A DNA stretch of 64,000 bases from Neisseria dentiae (GTDB lineage Bacteria; Pseudomonadota; Gammaproteobacteria; Burkholderiales; Neisseriaceae): contig NZ_CP059570.1 in assembly GCF_014055005.1 (NCBI RefSeq), positions 806,001 through 870,000 of the forward strand. The letters run 5' to 3'. This document shows positions 7,823-17,262 of this stretch, piece after piece. A program made the translations under genes and the position numbers. Within the stretch, counting starts at the first letter, position 1. Each line of letters opens with the position of its first letter. The notes beneath the pieces were generated by a model. That model made no database searches and had not been told where the DNA came from. It saw nothing but the letters and a program-made list of their open reading frames with translations.

Positions 7823-8730
7823 CACGACACCTGTTTCAGTTTCGGATCGAGCGCGTCGCGCAGGCCGTCGCCCGTAAGGTTAATCGACAAGGCGGCGATG
7901 AAAATCGCCAAGCCGGGGAACACGGCCATCCACACATTGCTTTGGATATATTGCCGCGCATTGCCCAGCATCGCGCCCCATTCGGCCGAAGGCGGCTGCA
8001 CGCCCAAGCCCAAAAAGCCGATGGCGCCCGCTTCGAGAATGGCGGTGGAAAAAATCATGGTGGCCTGCACTATCAGCGGCCCCATGCAGTTGGGCAGCAC
8101 GGTAATCAGCATCAGGCGCGGCAGGCCGGCGCCCATTACGCGGGCGGCGGTAACGTAGTCTTTTTGCAATTCCACCAGCGCGGTGGCGCGGGTGATGCGG
8201 ATAAACGGCGGCATACACACCAGCGAAATCGCCAGTACGGTGTTGGTCATTGAGGGGCCGAGAATGGCGGCGATAATAATCGCCAGCAGCAGGCCGGGGT
8301 AAGACATCAGAATATCGTTGCCGAGCATGATGATTTTGCCCAGCGTTTTCGGCCAAAATGCCGCCATCAGGCCCAACACCACGCCGCACACCATGGCGGT
8401 GAGGGTGGCGGCCAGGCCGATCAGCAGCGAATAGCGGCTGCCGTGCAGAATGCGCGACAAAGTATCGCGGCCCGCATCGTCGGTGCCGAAAATAAATTCG
8501 GAAGTGCCGCCGAAGAGCATGGGCGGAAGCTGTTCTTTGCCGGAGTGCAGGATATTGGGATCATAAGGGGCGATCCACGGTGCCAGCGCGGAGGAGAGCA
8601 CCATCAGAAGCAGAATCAGCAGCCCGGCCGTTGCGCCTTTGTTTTTTAAGAATGCGGAAACAAACTGCTGCCATTCGGAGGGCGGCGTAACCTGCGCGGC
8701 AGCAGCGGTGGAAGTGGTTTGCGGAGACAT
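7822..8730 (-). CDS. dppC: Dipeptide ABC transporter permease DppC
   Basis: A 302-residue inner membrane permease with about six membrane helices. The first is at residues 31-53 ([20 protein letters not shown]). The EAA loop characteristic of BPD permeases is visible around [19 protein letters not shown], and the N-terminal OppC_N segment precedes it. It forms the translocation channel with DppB. The end overlaps dppD, so the two are coupled. It is separated from dppB by a 102-base gap holding a Correia-like short repeat. Confidence 0.87.
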   Translation of the reverse strand: MSPQTTSTAAAAQVTPPSEWQQFVSAFLKNKGATAGLLILLLMVLSSALAPWIAPYDPNILHSGKEQLPPMLFGGTSEFIFGTDDAGRDTLSRILHGSRYSLLIGLAATLTAMVCGVVLGLMAAFWPKTLGKIIMLGNDILMSYPGLLLAIIIAAILGPSMTNTVLAISLVCMPPFIRITRATALVELQKDYVTAARVMGAGLPRLMLITVLPNCMGPLIVQATMIFSTAILEAGAIGFLGLGVQPPSAEWGAMLGNARQYIQSNVWMAVFPGLAIFIAALSINLTGDGLRDALDPKLKQVS

Positions 8731-8753
8731 AGCTATCTTTCTTATTGGTTGTT

Positions 8754-8830
8754 GTGGCGGATTAAATTTAAATCGAACAGTACAAGCAGCACAGCGAGGC
8801 GAGTCAACGCAGTTAAATTTAATCCGCTAT
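8754..8830. repeat. Correia-like short inverted repeat between dppB and dppC
   Basis: On the minus strand the unit reads ATAGCGGATTAAATTTAA, then CTCGCCTCGCTGTGCTGC and TGTACTGT, and closes with TTAAATTTAATCCGCC. The ends (GCGGATTAAATTTAA and inverse) and the CGCCTCGC/TGTACTGT interior resemble the Neisseria Correia repeat with TAGTGGATTAA ends, but the unit is shorter (about 77 bases). It lies inside an operon and would be transcribed as a hairpin. Confidence 0.55.
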
Positions 8831-8832
8831 GG

Positions 8833-9846
8833 TCAGGCGTGGCGGATGCGCGGGTTAATCAGCCCGTAGGTGATATCGACCAGCAGGCTGATAAACATCA
8901 GCATGGTGGCTACCAGCAAAATACCGTTTTGCACGATGGGGTAATCGCGGCTGAAGAAGCCGTCGAGCAGCCAGGTGCCCACACCCGGCCAGCTGAAGAT
9001 GGTTTCGGTGAGAATCGCACCGGCCATCAGCGTGGCCATTTGCAGGCCGACCACGGTAACCACGGTAATCATGGTGTTGCGCAAAACGTGAACGAAGATG
9101 ATGCGGGCGGGCGACAAGCCTTTGGCTTTGGCGGTGCGCACATAATCTTCGCCCAACACTTCGAGCATGGCCGAGCGCGTCATGCGGGCGATCATCGCCA
9201 GCGGAATGGTGGAAAGCGCAACGGAAGGCAAAATGAAGTGTTTGATGACGTCCCACAGGGCGGCGGAGTTGCCGGACAACAGCGCGCCCAACAGCCATGA
9301 TCCGCCCACCGGCTGCACGTCGATGAATTTAATCACGTTGATTACGCCCGAAACCGGCAGCCAGCCCAAATAGTGGGCGAAAATGCCGGTGAGAATCGGG
9401 CCGAGCAGGTAAATCGGCATCGAATAACCGGCCAGCGCACCGCTCATCAGCAGATAATCGAGCCAGCTGCCGCGCTTGAGGGCGGCGATGATGCCGAGCG
9501 ACACGCCGGCCACGGTGGCAATCACCATCGCGCAGAATGCCAGCTCAAGCGTGGGAACGAAGTGGGAAAAGAAGTCTTGCAGCACCGGTGTGCGGGTGCG
9601 GAAAGTTTCGCCGAAATCGCCGCTGAGCACTTTGGTCAGATAATCCCAATATTGCACGATAATCGGTTTGTCCAAACCCAGCCGCTGCATCATGGCTTCG
9701 CGCACGGCGGGATCGACATTGCGTTCGCCCATCATCACGGTAACCACGTCGCCGGGCACCAGCCGTATCAGGGTGAAGGTGGAAATCGTCAAACCGATAT
9801 AGATCGGTATCATCAGTAAAATACGTCGCAGAATATAAGAAAGCAT
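8833..9846 (-). CDS. dppB: Dipeptide ABC transporter permease DppB
   Basis: A 337-residue permease of the DppB/OppB group. It begins MLSYILRRILLMIPIYIGLT, the typical first helix, and has RLVPGDVVTVMMGER after it. The EAA motif is visible in DYVRTAKAKGLSPARIIFVHVLRN. Around six membrane helices are expected, with the long periplasmic loop common to this subfamily. It pairs with DppC. Upstream, between dppA and dppB, is a perfect 19-base stem that should reduce read-through. Confidence 0.88.
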   Translation of the reverse strand: MLSYILRRILLMIPIYIGLTISTFTLIRLVPGDVVTVMMGERNVDPAVREAMMQRLGLDKPIIVQYWDYLTKVLSGDFGETFRTRTPVLQDFFSHFVPTLELAFCAMVIATVAGVSLGIIAALKRGSWLDYLLMSGALAGYSMPIYLLGPILTGIFAHYLGWLPVSGVINVIKFIDVQPVGGSWLLGALLSGNSAALWDVIKHFILPSVALSTIPLAMIARMTRSAMLEVLGEDYVRTAKAKGLSPARIIFVHVLRNTMITVVTVVGLQMATLMAGAILTETIFSWPGVGTWLLDGFFSRDYPIVQNGILLVATMLMFISLLVDITYGLINPRIRHA

Positions 9847-9897
9847 CGGCGTTGCTCTTGGTTGGGGTTGGTGTTTCGGTATTTTCTTTTTTCGGGT

Positions 9898-9950
9898 GTT
9901 TTCTTTTCAGACGGCCCGGCATTTCACGAAAGGCCGTCTGAAAAGAAAAC
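9898..9950 (-). terminator. Perfect 19-base hairpin built on a DUS pair, between dppA and dppB
   Basis: GTTTTCTTTTCAGACGGCC at 9898-9916 pairs exactly with 9932-9950, leaving a 15-base loop. It lies downstream of dppA and upstream of dppB on the transcribed (minus) strand and would act as a partial terminator. Confidence 0.7.
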
Positions 9951-9992
9951 ACCGCTTGGCCTATGGTGCAGGCCGAACGGTGTTTTTCGTGC

Positions 9993-11624
9993 TTATTCCA
10001 CGCTTACGCCTTCAAAGCGGGTGCTGCCCAAAGGCTCGAGCACATAACCTTTCACGTTTTTCGCCAACAGCGCATCGGTAATCGAGTGGGCGACAAACAC
10101 GGCCGGTTTTTTCTCGGCCAGCAGTTTTTGCGACTGCATATAGATGGCGGTGCGTTTTTCTTTGTCGGTGATGGCGCGGCCTTCGGCTACGGTTTTGTCG
10201 AACTCTTTATCGCAGAACCCGCCGTAGTTGCTGCCGCCTACCGCCGCACAGCTGAAGAGGTTGCCGAACCAGTTGTCGGGGTCGCCGTTGTCGCCGGTCC
10301 AACCGATCAGCATGCTGTCGGCTTCGCCTTTTTTACCGCGGCTGAGATATTCGCCCCATTCGTAGGTAACGAGTTTGGCTTTGATGCCCACTTTGGCCCA
10401 GTCGGCCTGGATCATTTCGGCCATCAGTTTGGCGTTGGGGTTATACGGGCGTTGGACCGGCATATACCACAGGGCGATTTCTTTGTTTTCCGCACCGGCT
10501 TCTTTCAGCAGCGCTTTGGCTTTTTCGGGATCATAGGCCGAGGGTTTGAGGTTGGTGTCCACGCCCCATTGGCTCGGCGGCAGCAGGCCGGCGGCACGTT
10601 TTCCGGTGCCGGCGAACACGGCTTTGATGATGGCGTCTTTATCGATGGCCAAATCCAGCGCTTCGCGCACTTTCGGGTCGGCACCCAATTTGCCCTCGCG
10701 CGTGTTAAAGGCCAGATAGCCGGTGTTGTAGCCTTCGCGCGATTCCACGTTTACTTTGCCGGATTTTTTGGCGGCTTCCACTTCGGCCACTTTGTTATAG
10801 CGCGACAGGCTGCATTCGCCCGCTTCCACTTTCTGCGCGCGCACGCCGGAATCTTTGGTGATGGCGAAAATCAGGTTGTCGATTTTCACGTTGTCTTTGT
10901 TCCAATATTCGGGGTTTTTCGCATAGCGGATCTGTTGGTCTTTCTGGTAAGACTTCAACACAAACGGGCCGGTGCCGATAGGTTTGGTGTTGATGTCGGC
11001 CGCTTTGCCCGCTTTTTCCAGTTGGGCGGCGTATTCGGCGGAAAGAATGTAGGCAAAGGGCATGCCCAAGTTTTGCAGGAAGGGGGCGTTGATGTTTTTC
11101 AGGGTGATTTTAACGGTGGCGTCGTCCACTTTTTCAACCGATGCCACGTCTTCGGTCAGGCCCATATCGGCGGCATAGGGAAATTCGGCGGGATAGGCTT
11201 TGTTGTAGGGGAAGTCTTTGTTCAGCATGCGCTGGAAGGTGAACACAACGTCGTCGGCATTGAAGTCGCGGGTGGGGGTGAAATATTCGGTGGTGTGGAA
11301 TTTCACGCCTTTGCGAAGATGGAAGGTATAGGTTTTGCCGTCTTCGGAAACATCCCATTTTTCGGCCAGCGCCGGTTCGATGTCGGTGGTGCCGATTTTG
11401 AATTCAACCAGGCCGTTGTAGAGAGTGTGGGCGGAAGCATCGAAAGTGGCGCCGTCGGTGTATTGGCCGGGGTCGAAACCGCTGGGGCTGCCTTCCGAGC
11501 AATAAACGAGGGTAGCGTTGCCGCCGCTGTCGGCGGAACCGCCTGATTTGTTCTCGGAGCCGCAAGCCGCCAGCCCTAAAACAAGCGCGGCCAGCGCAGT
11601 CAGTTTGAATAACGGTTTCTGCAT
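9993..11624 (-). CDS. dppA: Periplasmic peptide-binding lipoprotein DppA (SBP family 5)
   Basis: A 543-residue extracytoplasmic binding protein for the DppBCDF transporter. The start at 11624 gives MQKPLFKLTALAALVLGLAAC, a lipoprotein signal with the lipobox LAAC (Cys at 21), and a ribosome binding site AAAGGAC sits just upstream; a frame extending to 11699 is open but spoils the signal peptide. The mature protein shows the family 5 pattern GLVEFKIGTTDIEPALAEKWDVSEDGKTYTF and YNTGYLAFNTREGKLGADPKVREAL. It captures peptides (or, in related proteins, haem or glutathione) in the periplasm. Lipid attachment to the inner membrane is expected. Confidence 0.9.
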   Translation of the reverse strand: MQKPLFKLTALAALVLGLAACGSENKSGGSADSGGNATLVYCSEGSPSGFDPGQYTDGATFDASAHTLYNGLVEFKIGTTDIEPALAEKWDVSEDGKTYTFHLRKGVKFHTTEYFTPTRDFNADDVVFTFQRMLNKDFPYNKAYPAEFPYAADMGLTEDVASVEKVDDATVKITLKNINAPFLQNLGMPFAYILSAEYAAQLEKAGKAADINTKPIGTGPFVLKSYQKDQQIRYAKNPEYWNKDNVKIDNLIFAITKDSGVRAQKVEAGECSLSRYNKVAEVEAAKKSGKVNVESREGYNTGYLAFNTREGKLGADPKVREALDLAIDKDAIIKAVFAGTGKRAAGLLPPSQWGVDTNLKPSAYDPEKAKALLKEAGAENKEIALWYMPVQRPYNPNAKLMAEMIQADWAKVGIKAKLVTYEWGEYLSRGKKGEADSMLIGWTGDNGDPDNWFGNLFSCAAVGGSNYGGFCDKEFDKTVAEGRAITDKEKRTAIYMQSQKLLAEKKPAVFVAHSITDALLAKNVKGYVLEPLGSTRFEGVSVE

Positions 11625-11679
11625 AATGTGTCCTTTCATCCTTTGGAAATAAAAGCGCAGGCGGCTGGGAAACGGCCGC

Positions 11680-11709
11680 AGCATAACAAAACAGTACATT
11701 TGTTAACAA
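11680..11709 (-). promoter_or_regulatory. Candidate promoter of dppA
   Basis: On the minus strand, TTGTTA (11709-11704) and TATGCT (11685-11680) are 18 bases apart, and TGT precedes the -10 hexamer as in extended -10 promoters. The distance to the dppA start is about 55 bases. No regulator site was recognised. Confidence 0.4.
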
Positions 11710-11829
11710 AACAAACGCTTTGGAATATAGCTATGAACTATTGTTTAGGCAAGTGTTTTTTATCAAGAGGGAGCGAATGCGACAAACGGCTGCGGGGATA
11801 TGGTTAACCAACTTAAAGAAAAGTACGTG

Positions 11830-11860
11830 CGTCATGCTCGGGTCAAGCCCGAGCATGACG
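11830..11860. repeat. Palindromic repeat, family R (perfect 31-base copy)
   Basis: CGTCATGCTCGGG and CCCGAGCATGACG flank TCAAG, giving a near-perfect stem. The same unit recurs at 49162, and related single or paired units occur at more than ten other intergenic sites in this window. The remaining part of this 490-base gap holds a family E repeat, the dppA promoter region and the cysA terminator. Confidence 0.8.
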
Positions 11861-11893
11861 GAATGGTCGTTTAAGTAAGCGGATTGACTATAA

Positions 11894-12036
11894 GAGACCT
11901 TTGCAAAACCCCCATCTGCGGCGCATTTCTGCGTTGTGTGCTGCTCGCTCGCTTGCCTAACTCCATGTTATGTCTGCGCTCGCTGCGCTGCTACGCCTTG
12001 AACTGCATCCACATCTGGGGGTTTTGCAAAGGTCTC
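11894..12036. repeat. Short inverted-repeat element, family E, copy 2
   Basis: A 143-base unit with perfect 21-base ends (GAGACCTTTGCAAAACCCCCA and inverse). Compared with the copies at 4021 and 23655 it lacks the segment around TATGCCCTTTAGGGTACTG. Confidence 0.75.
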
Positions 12037-12050
12037 TATAAAAAAGTTTG

Positions 12051-12090
12051 AGGCCGTCTGAAAAAACGAGCAAACGCTTTCAGACGGCCT
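12051..12090 (-). terminator. Inverted DUS pair after cysA
   Basis: AGGCCGTCTGAAAA and its complement with a 12-base loop, 25 bases beyond the cysA stop. Likely end of the cysTWA transcript. Confidence 0.7.
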
Positions 12091-12114
12091 CCGAATGCCG
12101 TTGCGGCAGCCAAC

Positions 12115-13188
12115 TTAAATCGCAAAATCAATCAGCTCGTTTTGCGAGAAGATATAAATCTGCTTGGGCGAAAGCGCGATGTTTTGGCCTTCGGCCAGGC
12201 CGAGGCGCACGGCGTCGCTGTCGGCGAAAGTGATGTGCACGTCTTGCCTGCCTTCTTTCACGGTGAGGTGGGTGAGCGCACCGGCGGGGTGGATTTTTTC
12301 GATGCGGGCGTTGAGCATGGGGGCGGTGCCTGCGGCGGCCACCGTCCATTCGTGGGGGCGCACGTAGCCTATGGCGGTTTGTTCCTGCCATTTGCGCGCG
12401 GTATCGAGCGGCCAGCGGTAGCCGTTGTAGTGCCACGCGCCTTTTTCGATGCGGCCTTCGAATGCGTCGGTTTCGCCCAGAAATTCGGTTACGAAGGCGT
12501 TTTCGGGTTTGCGGTAAAGGTTTTCGGCGGTGCCGATCTGCTCGATTCTGCCGTGGTTCATCACCACGATTTCGTCAGACACTTCCAGCGCTTCTTCCTG
12601 ATCGTGGGTAACGAGTATGCTGGTGATGCCCAATTCGTGGTGGATGTCGCGCAGCCAGGTGCGCAGTTCTTTGCGCACTTTGGCATCGAGCGCGCCGAAA
12701 GGTTCGTCGAGCAGCAGCAGTTTGGGGGAAACGGCGAGTGCGCGGGCAAGTGCGATGCGTTGGCGCTGGCCGCCCGAAAGTTGGTGCGGGTAGGCTTTGG
12801 CCAGATGGGCAAGCTGCACGAGTTGCAGCAGCTCTTCGACTTTGGCGCGGATTTGCTCTTTCGAGGGGCGTTCGCTGCGCGGCAATACGGTGAGGCCGAA
12901 GGCAACGTTGTCGAACACGTTCATATGGCGGAAAAGGGCGTAGTGCTGGAACATAAACCCCACTTTGCGTTCGCGCACGTGTTTGCGGGTAACGTCTTGG
13001 CCGTCGAACAGAATGGCGCCGTTATCGGCGTTTTCCAAACCGGCGATGATGCGCAGGAGGGTGGTTTTGCCGCAGCCGGAAGGGCCGAGCAGGGAAACCA
13101 GCTTGCCGGTGGGCACTTCGAGGTTGATGTTTTTGAGGGCGTGGAAACTGCCGAAATGTTTGTTTAATTTTTGAATGGTAATGCTCAT
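12115..13188 (-). CDS. cysA: Sulfate/thiosulfate ABC transporter ATP-binding protein
   Basis: A 357-residue ATPase with Walker [10 protein letters not shown] (about residues 34-42), Q-loop, signature [15 protein letters not shown], Walker [13 protein letters not shown] and H-loop VTHDQEEAL, followed by a C-terminal TOBE-like regulatory domain. It drives import of sulfate or thiosulfate through CysT and CysW. The start overlaps the cysW stop by four bases (ATGA). Family length is 350-365. The periplasmic sulfate-binding protein gene (sbp or cysP) is not in this window. Confidence 0.92.
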   Translation of the reverse strand: MSITIQKLNKHFGSFHALKNINLEVPTGKLVSLLGPSGCGKTTLLRIIAGLENADNGAILFDGQDVTRKHVRERKVGFMFQHYALFRHMNVFDNVAFGLTVLPRSERPSKEQIRAKVEELLQLVQLAHLAKAYPHQLSGGQRQRIALARALAVSPKLLLLDEPFGALDAKVRKELRTWLRDIHHELGITSILVTHDQEEALEVSDEIVVMNHGRIEQIGTAENLYRKPENAFVTEFLGETDAFEGRIEKGAWHYNGYRWPLDTARKWQEQTAIGYVRPHEWTVAAAGTAPMLNARIEKIHPAGALTHLTVKEGRQDVHITFADSDAVRLGLAEGQNIALSPKQIYIFSQNELIDFAI

Positions 13189-14045
13189 GCGCGGCTCCTT
13201 TCGGCGGCGGCAAGTTTGCGTTCTTGAATGCGGGTGATGATGTTTTGCAGCGCCAGCGTGGCCAGGGCGAGCAGGGCGAGCACGCCGGAAAGGGCGAAAG
13301 CGCCGGTGAAGTTGTATTCGTTATAGAAAATTTCCACCAACAGCGGAATGGTGTTGGTTTCGCCGCGGATATGGCCGGAAACCACGCTCACGGCGCCGAA
13401 TTCGCCCATGGCGCGCGCGTTGGTGAGAATGATGCCGTAGAGCAGCGCCCATTTGATGTTGGGCAGGGTAACGCGCCAAAACATCTGCCAGCCGCTTGCG
13501 CCCAAAATCAGTGCGGCCTGCTCTTCGCTGTCGCCCTGCGCCTGCATCAGCGGAATCAGCTCGCGGGCCACGAAGGGAAAGGTAACGAACAGCGTGGCCA
13601 AAATAATGCCGGGAATGGCGAAGATAATCTGTATGCCCTGCGCTTCGAGCCAGCCGCCGAGGGCGGTGTGCGCGCCGAACAGCAACACGAACATCAAACC
13701 GGCCACCACGGGCGACACGGAAAAAGGCAGGTCGAGCAGGGTGGTGAGAAACTGTTTGCCGCGAAAATCGAAACGGGTGAGCAGCCAGGCCATGGCAATG
13801 CCGAGCACGGCGTTAACGGGCACGACGATGGCGGCGGTAATCAGCGTGAGCTTGATGGCAGACCAGGCTTCGGGGTCGGTTACCGATTGGACGTATAAAT
13901 CCCAGCCGCCTTTCAAGGCTTCGTAAAACACCGCCGTTAACGGCACCACCAGCATCAGCAGCAGAAACACCAGTGCGGCGGCGGTGAGCGTGAAACGCAG
14001 CCAGCGCGGTTCGGTAAGGTTGGGGTTGGAGGTGTAGGTTTTCAT
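13185..14045 (-). CDS. cysW: Sulfate ABC transporter permease CysW
   Basis: A 286-residue inner membrane permease. Hydrophobic helices are visible from residue 20 ([21 protein letters not shown]) and the EAA motif falls in [21 protein letters not shown]. The segment [36 protein letters not shown] is characteristic of CysW. It forms a heterodimeric channel with CysT. It is translationally coupled to cysA, but a DUS hairpin lies between it and cysT upstream. Confidence 0.92.
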   Translation of the reverse strand: MKTYTSNPNLTEPRWLRFTLTAAALVFLLLMLVVPLTAVFYEALKGGWDLYVQSVTDPEAWSAIKLTLITAAIVVPVNAVLGIAMAWLLTRFDFRGKQFLTTLLDLPFSVSPVVAGLMFVLLFGAHTALGGWLEAQGIQIIFAIPGIILATLFVTFPFVARELIPLMQAQGDSEEQAALILGASGWQMFWRVTLPNIKWALLYGIILTNARAMGEFGAVSVVSGHIRGETNTIPLLVEIFYNEYNFTGAFALSGVLALLALATLALQNIITRIQERKLAAAERSRA

Positions 14046-14096
14046 GATTCAGGTGTTTTTTTATGGTTTGTGTGCCGGTAAGGCCGTTTGGGTAAA

Positions 14097-14136
14097 AGGC
14101 CGTCTGAAAAATAATTTGCGGTTTTTCAGACGGCCT
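14097..14136 (-). terminator. Inverted DUS pair between cysT and cysW
   Basis: AGGCCGTCTGAA (14097-14108) and complement (14125-14136) form a stem with a 16-base loop within the cys operon. It would attenuate transcription from cysT into cysWA. Confidence 0.55.
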
Positions 14137-14145
14137 CGGTGTCGG

Positions 14146-14982
14146 TTAAGCCTTCGCTCCCGCCCGTTTGCTCAAAGCCCATTGGCCTGCGTTTAAAAGA
14201 AACAGAATCGCAAACGAAATCATCAGCATAAACAGCGCCACCGCCGATGCCCCCTGCACGTCGAACTGCTCGAGCTTGCCGGTGATAATCAGCGGCAGAA
14301 TTTCGGAAACCATCGGGATATTGCCCGCGATAAAAATCACCGAGCCGTATTCGCCGGTGGCGCGGGCGAACATCATGCCGGCGCCGGTGAGCAGGGCGGG
14401 GGTGATTTCGGGCAGCAGCACGCGGCGGAACACGGTGAGGCGGTTGGCGCCCAACGTGGCGGCGGCTTCTTCGTATTCGGCCGACAATTCTTCCAAAACC
14501 GGCTGCACCGAGCGCACGATAAACGGCAGGCTCACCACCACCAGCGCAATCCAGATGCCGACGGGGGTGAAAGCGATTTTGATGCCCAAGGGCGCAAACA
14601 GGCTGCCGATCCAACCCTGCGGCGCATACAGCGTGGCCAGCGCGATGCCGGTTACGGCGGTGGGCAGCGCAAACGGCAGATCAACCAGCGCGTTCACCAG
14701 GCTTTTGCCGGGAAACTCATAACGCACCAACACCCACGCCACCAGCGTGCCGAACACGATATTGGTGAGCATGGCGTAAAACGACATCCGCAAACTCAGC
14801 CACACCGCGGCCAAAACGTTAGGCTCGGAAATGGTTTGCCAAAACGCCGTCCAGCCGATTTCGCCCGCCTTCACGGCCATCATTGCAAACGGCAGCACAA
14901 CCAGAAGCGACAGGCACAGCACGGTCAGGCCGAGGCTGGTTTTGAAACCGGGTAACACGCTGGGGGTTTTGAGTAATAGCAT
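14146..14982 (-). CDS. cysT: Sulfate ABC transporter permease CysT (CysU)
   Basis: A 278-residue permease. It begins with the usual PGFKTSLGLTVLCLSLLVVLPF helix and carries the EAA motif in EAAATLGANRLTVFRRVLLPEI, followed by FARATGEYGSVIFIAGNIPMVSEI, typical of CysT. It partners CysW. It is the first gene of the minus-strand cysT-cysW-cysA group. The 200 bases upstream to azlC contain two DUS and no site I could assign to a Cys regulator. Confidence 0.92.
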   Translation of the reverse strand: MLLLKTPSVLPGFKTSLGLTVLCLSLLVVLPFAMMAVKAGEIGWTAFWQTISEPNVLAAVWLSLRMSFYAMLTNIVFGTLVAWVLVRYEFPGKSLVNALVDLPFALPTAVTGIALATLYAPQGWIGSLFAPLGIKIAFTPVGIWIALVVVSLPFIVRSVQPVLEELSAEYEEAAATLGANRLTVFRRVLLPEITPALLTGAGMMFARATGEYGSVIFIAGNIPMVSEILPLIITGKLEQFDVQGASAVALFMLMISFAILFLLNAGQWALSKRAGAKA

Positions 14983-15181
14983 AATCGGGCGGCAAACAAG
15001 CGCAATAAGGGAAACGGCGCTACTTTATCGAGGCCGTCTGAAAAAGGGAAAGAATGGTTGGTTTTAATAAAAGATGATTTCGTTATAACAGGCCGACGCG
15101 CTTGCCCCGCAACACGCAGATGATGTTTTCAGACGGCCGCTTGGTCTATAATGGCGGCTTTTTTCCGATTCGGATACGGTT

Positions 15182-15907
15182 ATGATGATGAACAGCCCGC
15201 CGCCCCGGGCCGAATTCAAACGCGGGGTGAAAGATTGCCTGCCGGTGATTATCGGCATGTTGCCGTTTGCCCTGATTTTGGGCGTACAGGGCGGGCAGAA
15301 GGGCATGAGCGCGCTGGAAATGTCGATGATGACCGGGCTGAATTTCGCCGGCGGCTCCGAGTTTGCCGCCGTGGGGCTGTGGGGCAGCCCGCTGCCGGTG
15401 CTGCTGATTATCACCGTAACCTTTATGATTAACAGCCGCCATATCCTGATGGGTGCGGCACTTACGCCCTATCTGAAAGACCTGCCGCTGAAAAAAGCCC
15501 TGCCCGCGCTGTTTTTTATGACCGACGAGAGCTGGGCGATGAGCCTGGCCGACATCCACAAACGCAAGCAGCTCGGCCTGCCGCTGTTCAGCCTGCCTTA
15601 TTATATGGGCGTGAGCCTGACGCTTTATGTGGTGTGGGTGGCGTTTACCGGCATCGGCGCGGCGGTCGGCCCCCGATTCGGCGATGTGGAAGCCTGGGGC
15701 TTCGGCATGGCTTTCCCCGCCGTGTTTCTGGTGCTGCTGCGCGGTTTGTGGAAAGGCTTTGCCGCCGCCCGGCCGTGGCTGGTGAGTTTGGCGGTGGCTG
15801 CGGCGGTGTATCTCACCGTTGACGGCGCGTGGTATGTGCCCGCCGGTGCGGCGGCAGGTTTGCTCACCGCTTATTTTTTAGGGGACAAAGTAGGGGATAA
15901 AGCATGA
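15182..15907 (+). CDS. azlC: AzlC family branched-chain amino acid exporter, large subunit
   Basis: A 241-residue membrane protein of the AzlC/YgaZ family. The N-terminus FKRGVKDCLPVIIGMLPFALILG and the FTMIN-like TFMINSRHILMGAAL segment are diagnostic. The family exports branched-chain amino acids together with a small AzlD partner. Three consecutive ATGs begin the gene (15182, 15185, 15188), so the exact start is uncertain by two codons. The stop overlaps the azlD start (ATGA), so the two subunits are coupled. Confidence 0.88.
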   Translation: MMMNSPPPRAEFKRGVKDCLPVIIGMLPFALILGVQGGQKGMSALEMSMMTGLNFAGGSEFAAVGLWGSPLPVLLIITVTFMINSRHILMGAALTPYLKDLPLKKALPALFFMTDESWAMSLADIHKRKQLGLPLFSLPYYMGVSLTLYVVWVAFTGIGAAVGPRFGDVEAWGFGMAFPAVFLVLLRGLWKGFAAARPWLVSLAVAAAVYLTVDGAWYVPAGAAAGLLTAYFLGDKVGDKA

Positions 15908-16203
15908 TTTCGTGGGCTTCGTTCCTCACTATCATGGGCATGCTGGCGGTTACTTATTCCACCCGCCTGATCGGATTTTTCGCCCTGCGCAACCGCACGC
16001 TGGGCAAGCGGGCGGCGGCGGTGATGGAAGCCGCGCCCGGCTGCGTGCTGATTGCCGTGATTGCCCCGCATTTCGTGTCCGACAAACCGCACGAGCTGGT
16101 TGCGCTCGCCATCACGCTGTTTGCCGCCAGCCGCTGGGGCATGCTGCCCACCGTGCTGATTGCAGTGGTTTCTTCGGGGGGGTTGGGTTATTTGATGAAA
16201 TAA
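15904..16203 (+). CDS. azlD: AzlD family branched-chain amino acid exporter, small subunit
   Basis: A 99-residue protein with three or four hydrophobic helices. The pattern MLAVTYSTRLIGFFALRNRTLGKRAAAVMEAAPGCVLIAVIAP and FAASRWGMLPTVLIAVVSSGG matches AzlD/YgaH partners. It depends on AzlC for activity. The pair ends at a DUS hairpin 29 bases downstream. Confidence 0.85.
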   Translation: MISWASFLTIMGMLAVTYSTRLIGFFALRNRTLGKRAAAVMEAAPGCVLIAVIAPHFVSDKPHELVALAITLFAASRWGMLPTVLIAVVSSGGLGYLMK

Positions 16204-16231
16204 GCTCAAGAAAACAAAGCCACCGACTATC

Positions 16232-16268
16232 AGGCCGTCTGAAAACCGAGAGTGTTTTCAGACGGCCT
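16232..16268. terminator. Inverted DUS pair between azlD and the TauE/SafE gene
   Basis: A stem of AGGCCGTCTGAAAA and its complement sits between convergent genes and can terminate both. Confidence 0.7.
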
Positions 16269-16299
16269 TTTATAAAAAAGCGTTTGTTTTATAAAGAAT

Positions 16300-17070
16300 T
16301 TATACCGTATGCAGCAAATCCCAGCCGAACCTGCCGATAAGCACCAGCAGCAGCACCATAAAGCCGTAGCGCAGAAAACGGCTGCCGCCGCGTATCGCCA
16401 GATGTGTGCCCACCAGCCCGCCGCACAGGTTGGCGGCGGCCAGCGGCAGCGCCCATGCCCAAACGATATGGCCGTTGGGCACGAAAAACGTAAGGGCGGC
16501 CAGATTGGTGGTGAGGTTGATCACTTTGGCCGAGGCGGTGGCGGTGAGAAAGTCGTAGGCGAAAAAGCGCACGAACACAAACGCCAGCAGGCTGCCGGTG
16601 CCGGGGCCGAACAGGCCGTCGTAAAAACCGATAAGTGCGCCGAAAAACAGCCCCCATGCGGTTTCTTTGCGGCTAAGCTGCGTGGTGCGGGCAATCTGCC
16701 CCAAATCTTTTTTGAAAAACGTGTAAACGAACATCACCGCCATAATCGCCAGCATGGCCGGCTTGATGTAGTGTACGGGCAGATAGGCCACCAGCTTGGC
16801 GCCGCTGTAGGAAGCCAAAAAAGCCAGCACGGCGGCGGGCAGCAGCATTTTCCACGGCACGCGGATTTTGCGCACGAACTGTATCGAGGCGGTGAAGGTG
16901 CCGCTGAACGAGGCGAATTTGTTGATACCCATCACCGAAGTAACCGGCACGCTGTTGGGCAGGGTGTTGAACAGGGCGGGAATCTGCAACAAACCGCCGC
17001 CGCCCACCGCGGCATCCATCAGACCGGCCAGAAAGCCGATGGCGAGAAGCGGGATAAGGTGGAAATCCAT
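16300..17070 (-). CDS. TauE/SafE family anion exporter
   Basis: A 256-residue protein with about eight hydrophobic helices. The two family repeats are visible: GLMDAAVGGGGLLQIPALF near the N-terminus and GFYDGLFGPGTGSLLAFVFVR at about residue 145, both with the conserved glycine-rich turn. Members export sulfite, sulfoacetate or other organosulfur anions in the inner membrane. Its position near cysTWA makes a role in sulfur metabolism possible, but it is on its own transcript and the substrate is not known. Confidence 0.85.
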   Translation of the reverse strand: MDFHLIPLLAIGFLAGLMDAAVGGGGLLQIPALFNTLPNSVPVTSVMGINKFASFSGTFTASIQFVRKIRVPWKMLLPAAVLAFLASYSGAKLVAYLPVHYIKPAMLAIMAVMFVYTFFKKDLGQIARTTQLSRKETAWGLFFGALIGFYDGLFGPGTGSLLAFVFVRFFAYDFLTATASAKVINLTTNLAALTFFVPNGHIVWAWALPLAAANLCGGLVGTHLAIRGGSRFLRYGFMVLLLVLIGRFGWDLLHTV

Positions 17071-17262
17071 GATGTTTTCAATGCTTTTTATGGAATTTAT
17101 TTGAATTTGGCAGAAAGGATATTCTAAAGGCTTTCGGTGGTTTTTTATTTATGCCGTGCAAGTTTTCTTGATAAGAGTCATTTTTATGTCATGAAAATTC
17201 GATTATTATACAATTCCAATAATTTCTCATATCGGGCTATCTTTTTTATTTTGGAGCAAACT

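Noticed and set aside
9963..11546. Long plus-strand open frame (527 residues) opposite dppA
   Set aside because: It is the mirror of the dppA gene in GC-rich sequence. Its protein is rich in Phe, Gly, His and Val with no family match, and dppA on the other strand is certain.
12142..13167. Plus-strand open frame opposite cysA (341 residues)
   Set aside because: It is a shadow of cysA caused by third-position GC bias. The cysA motifs on the minus strand are complete.
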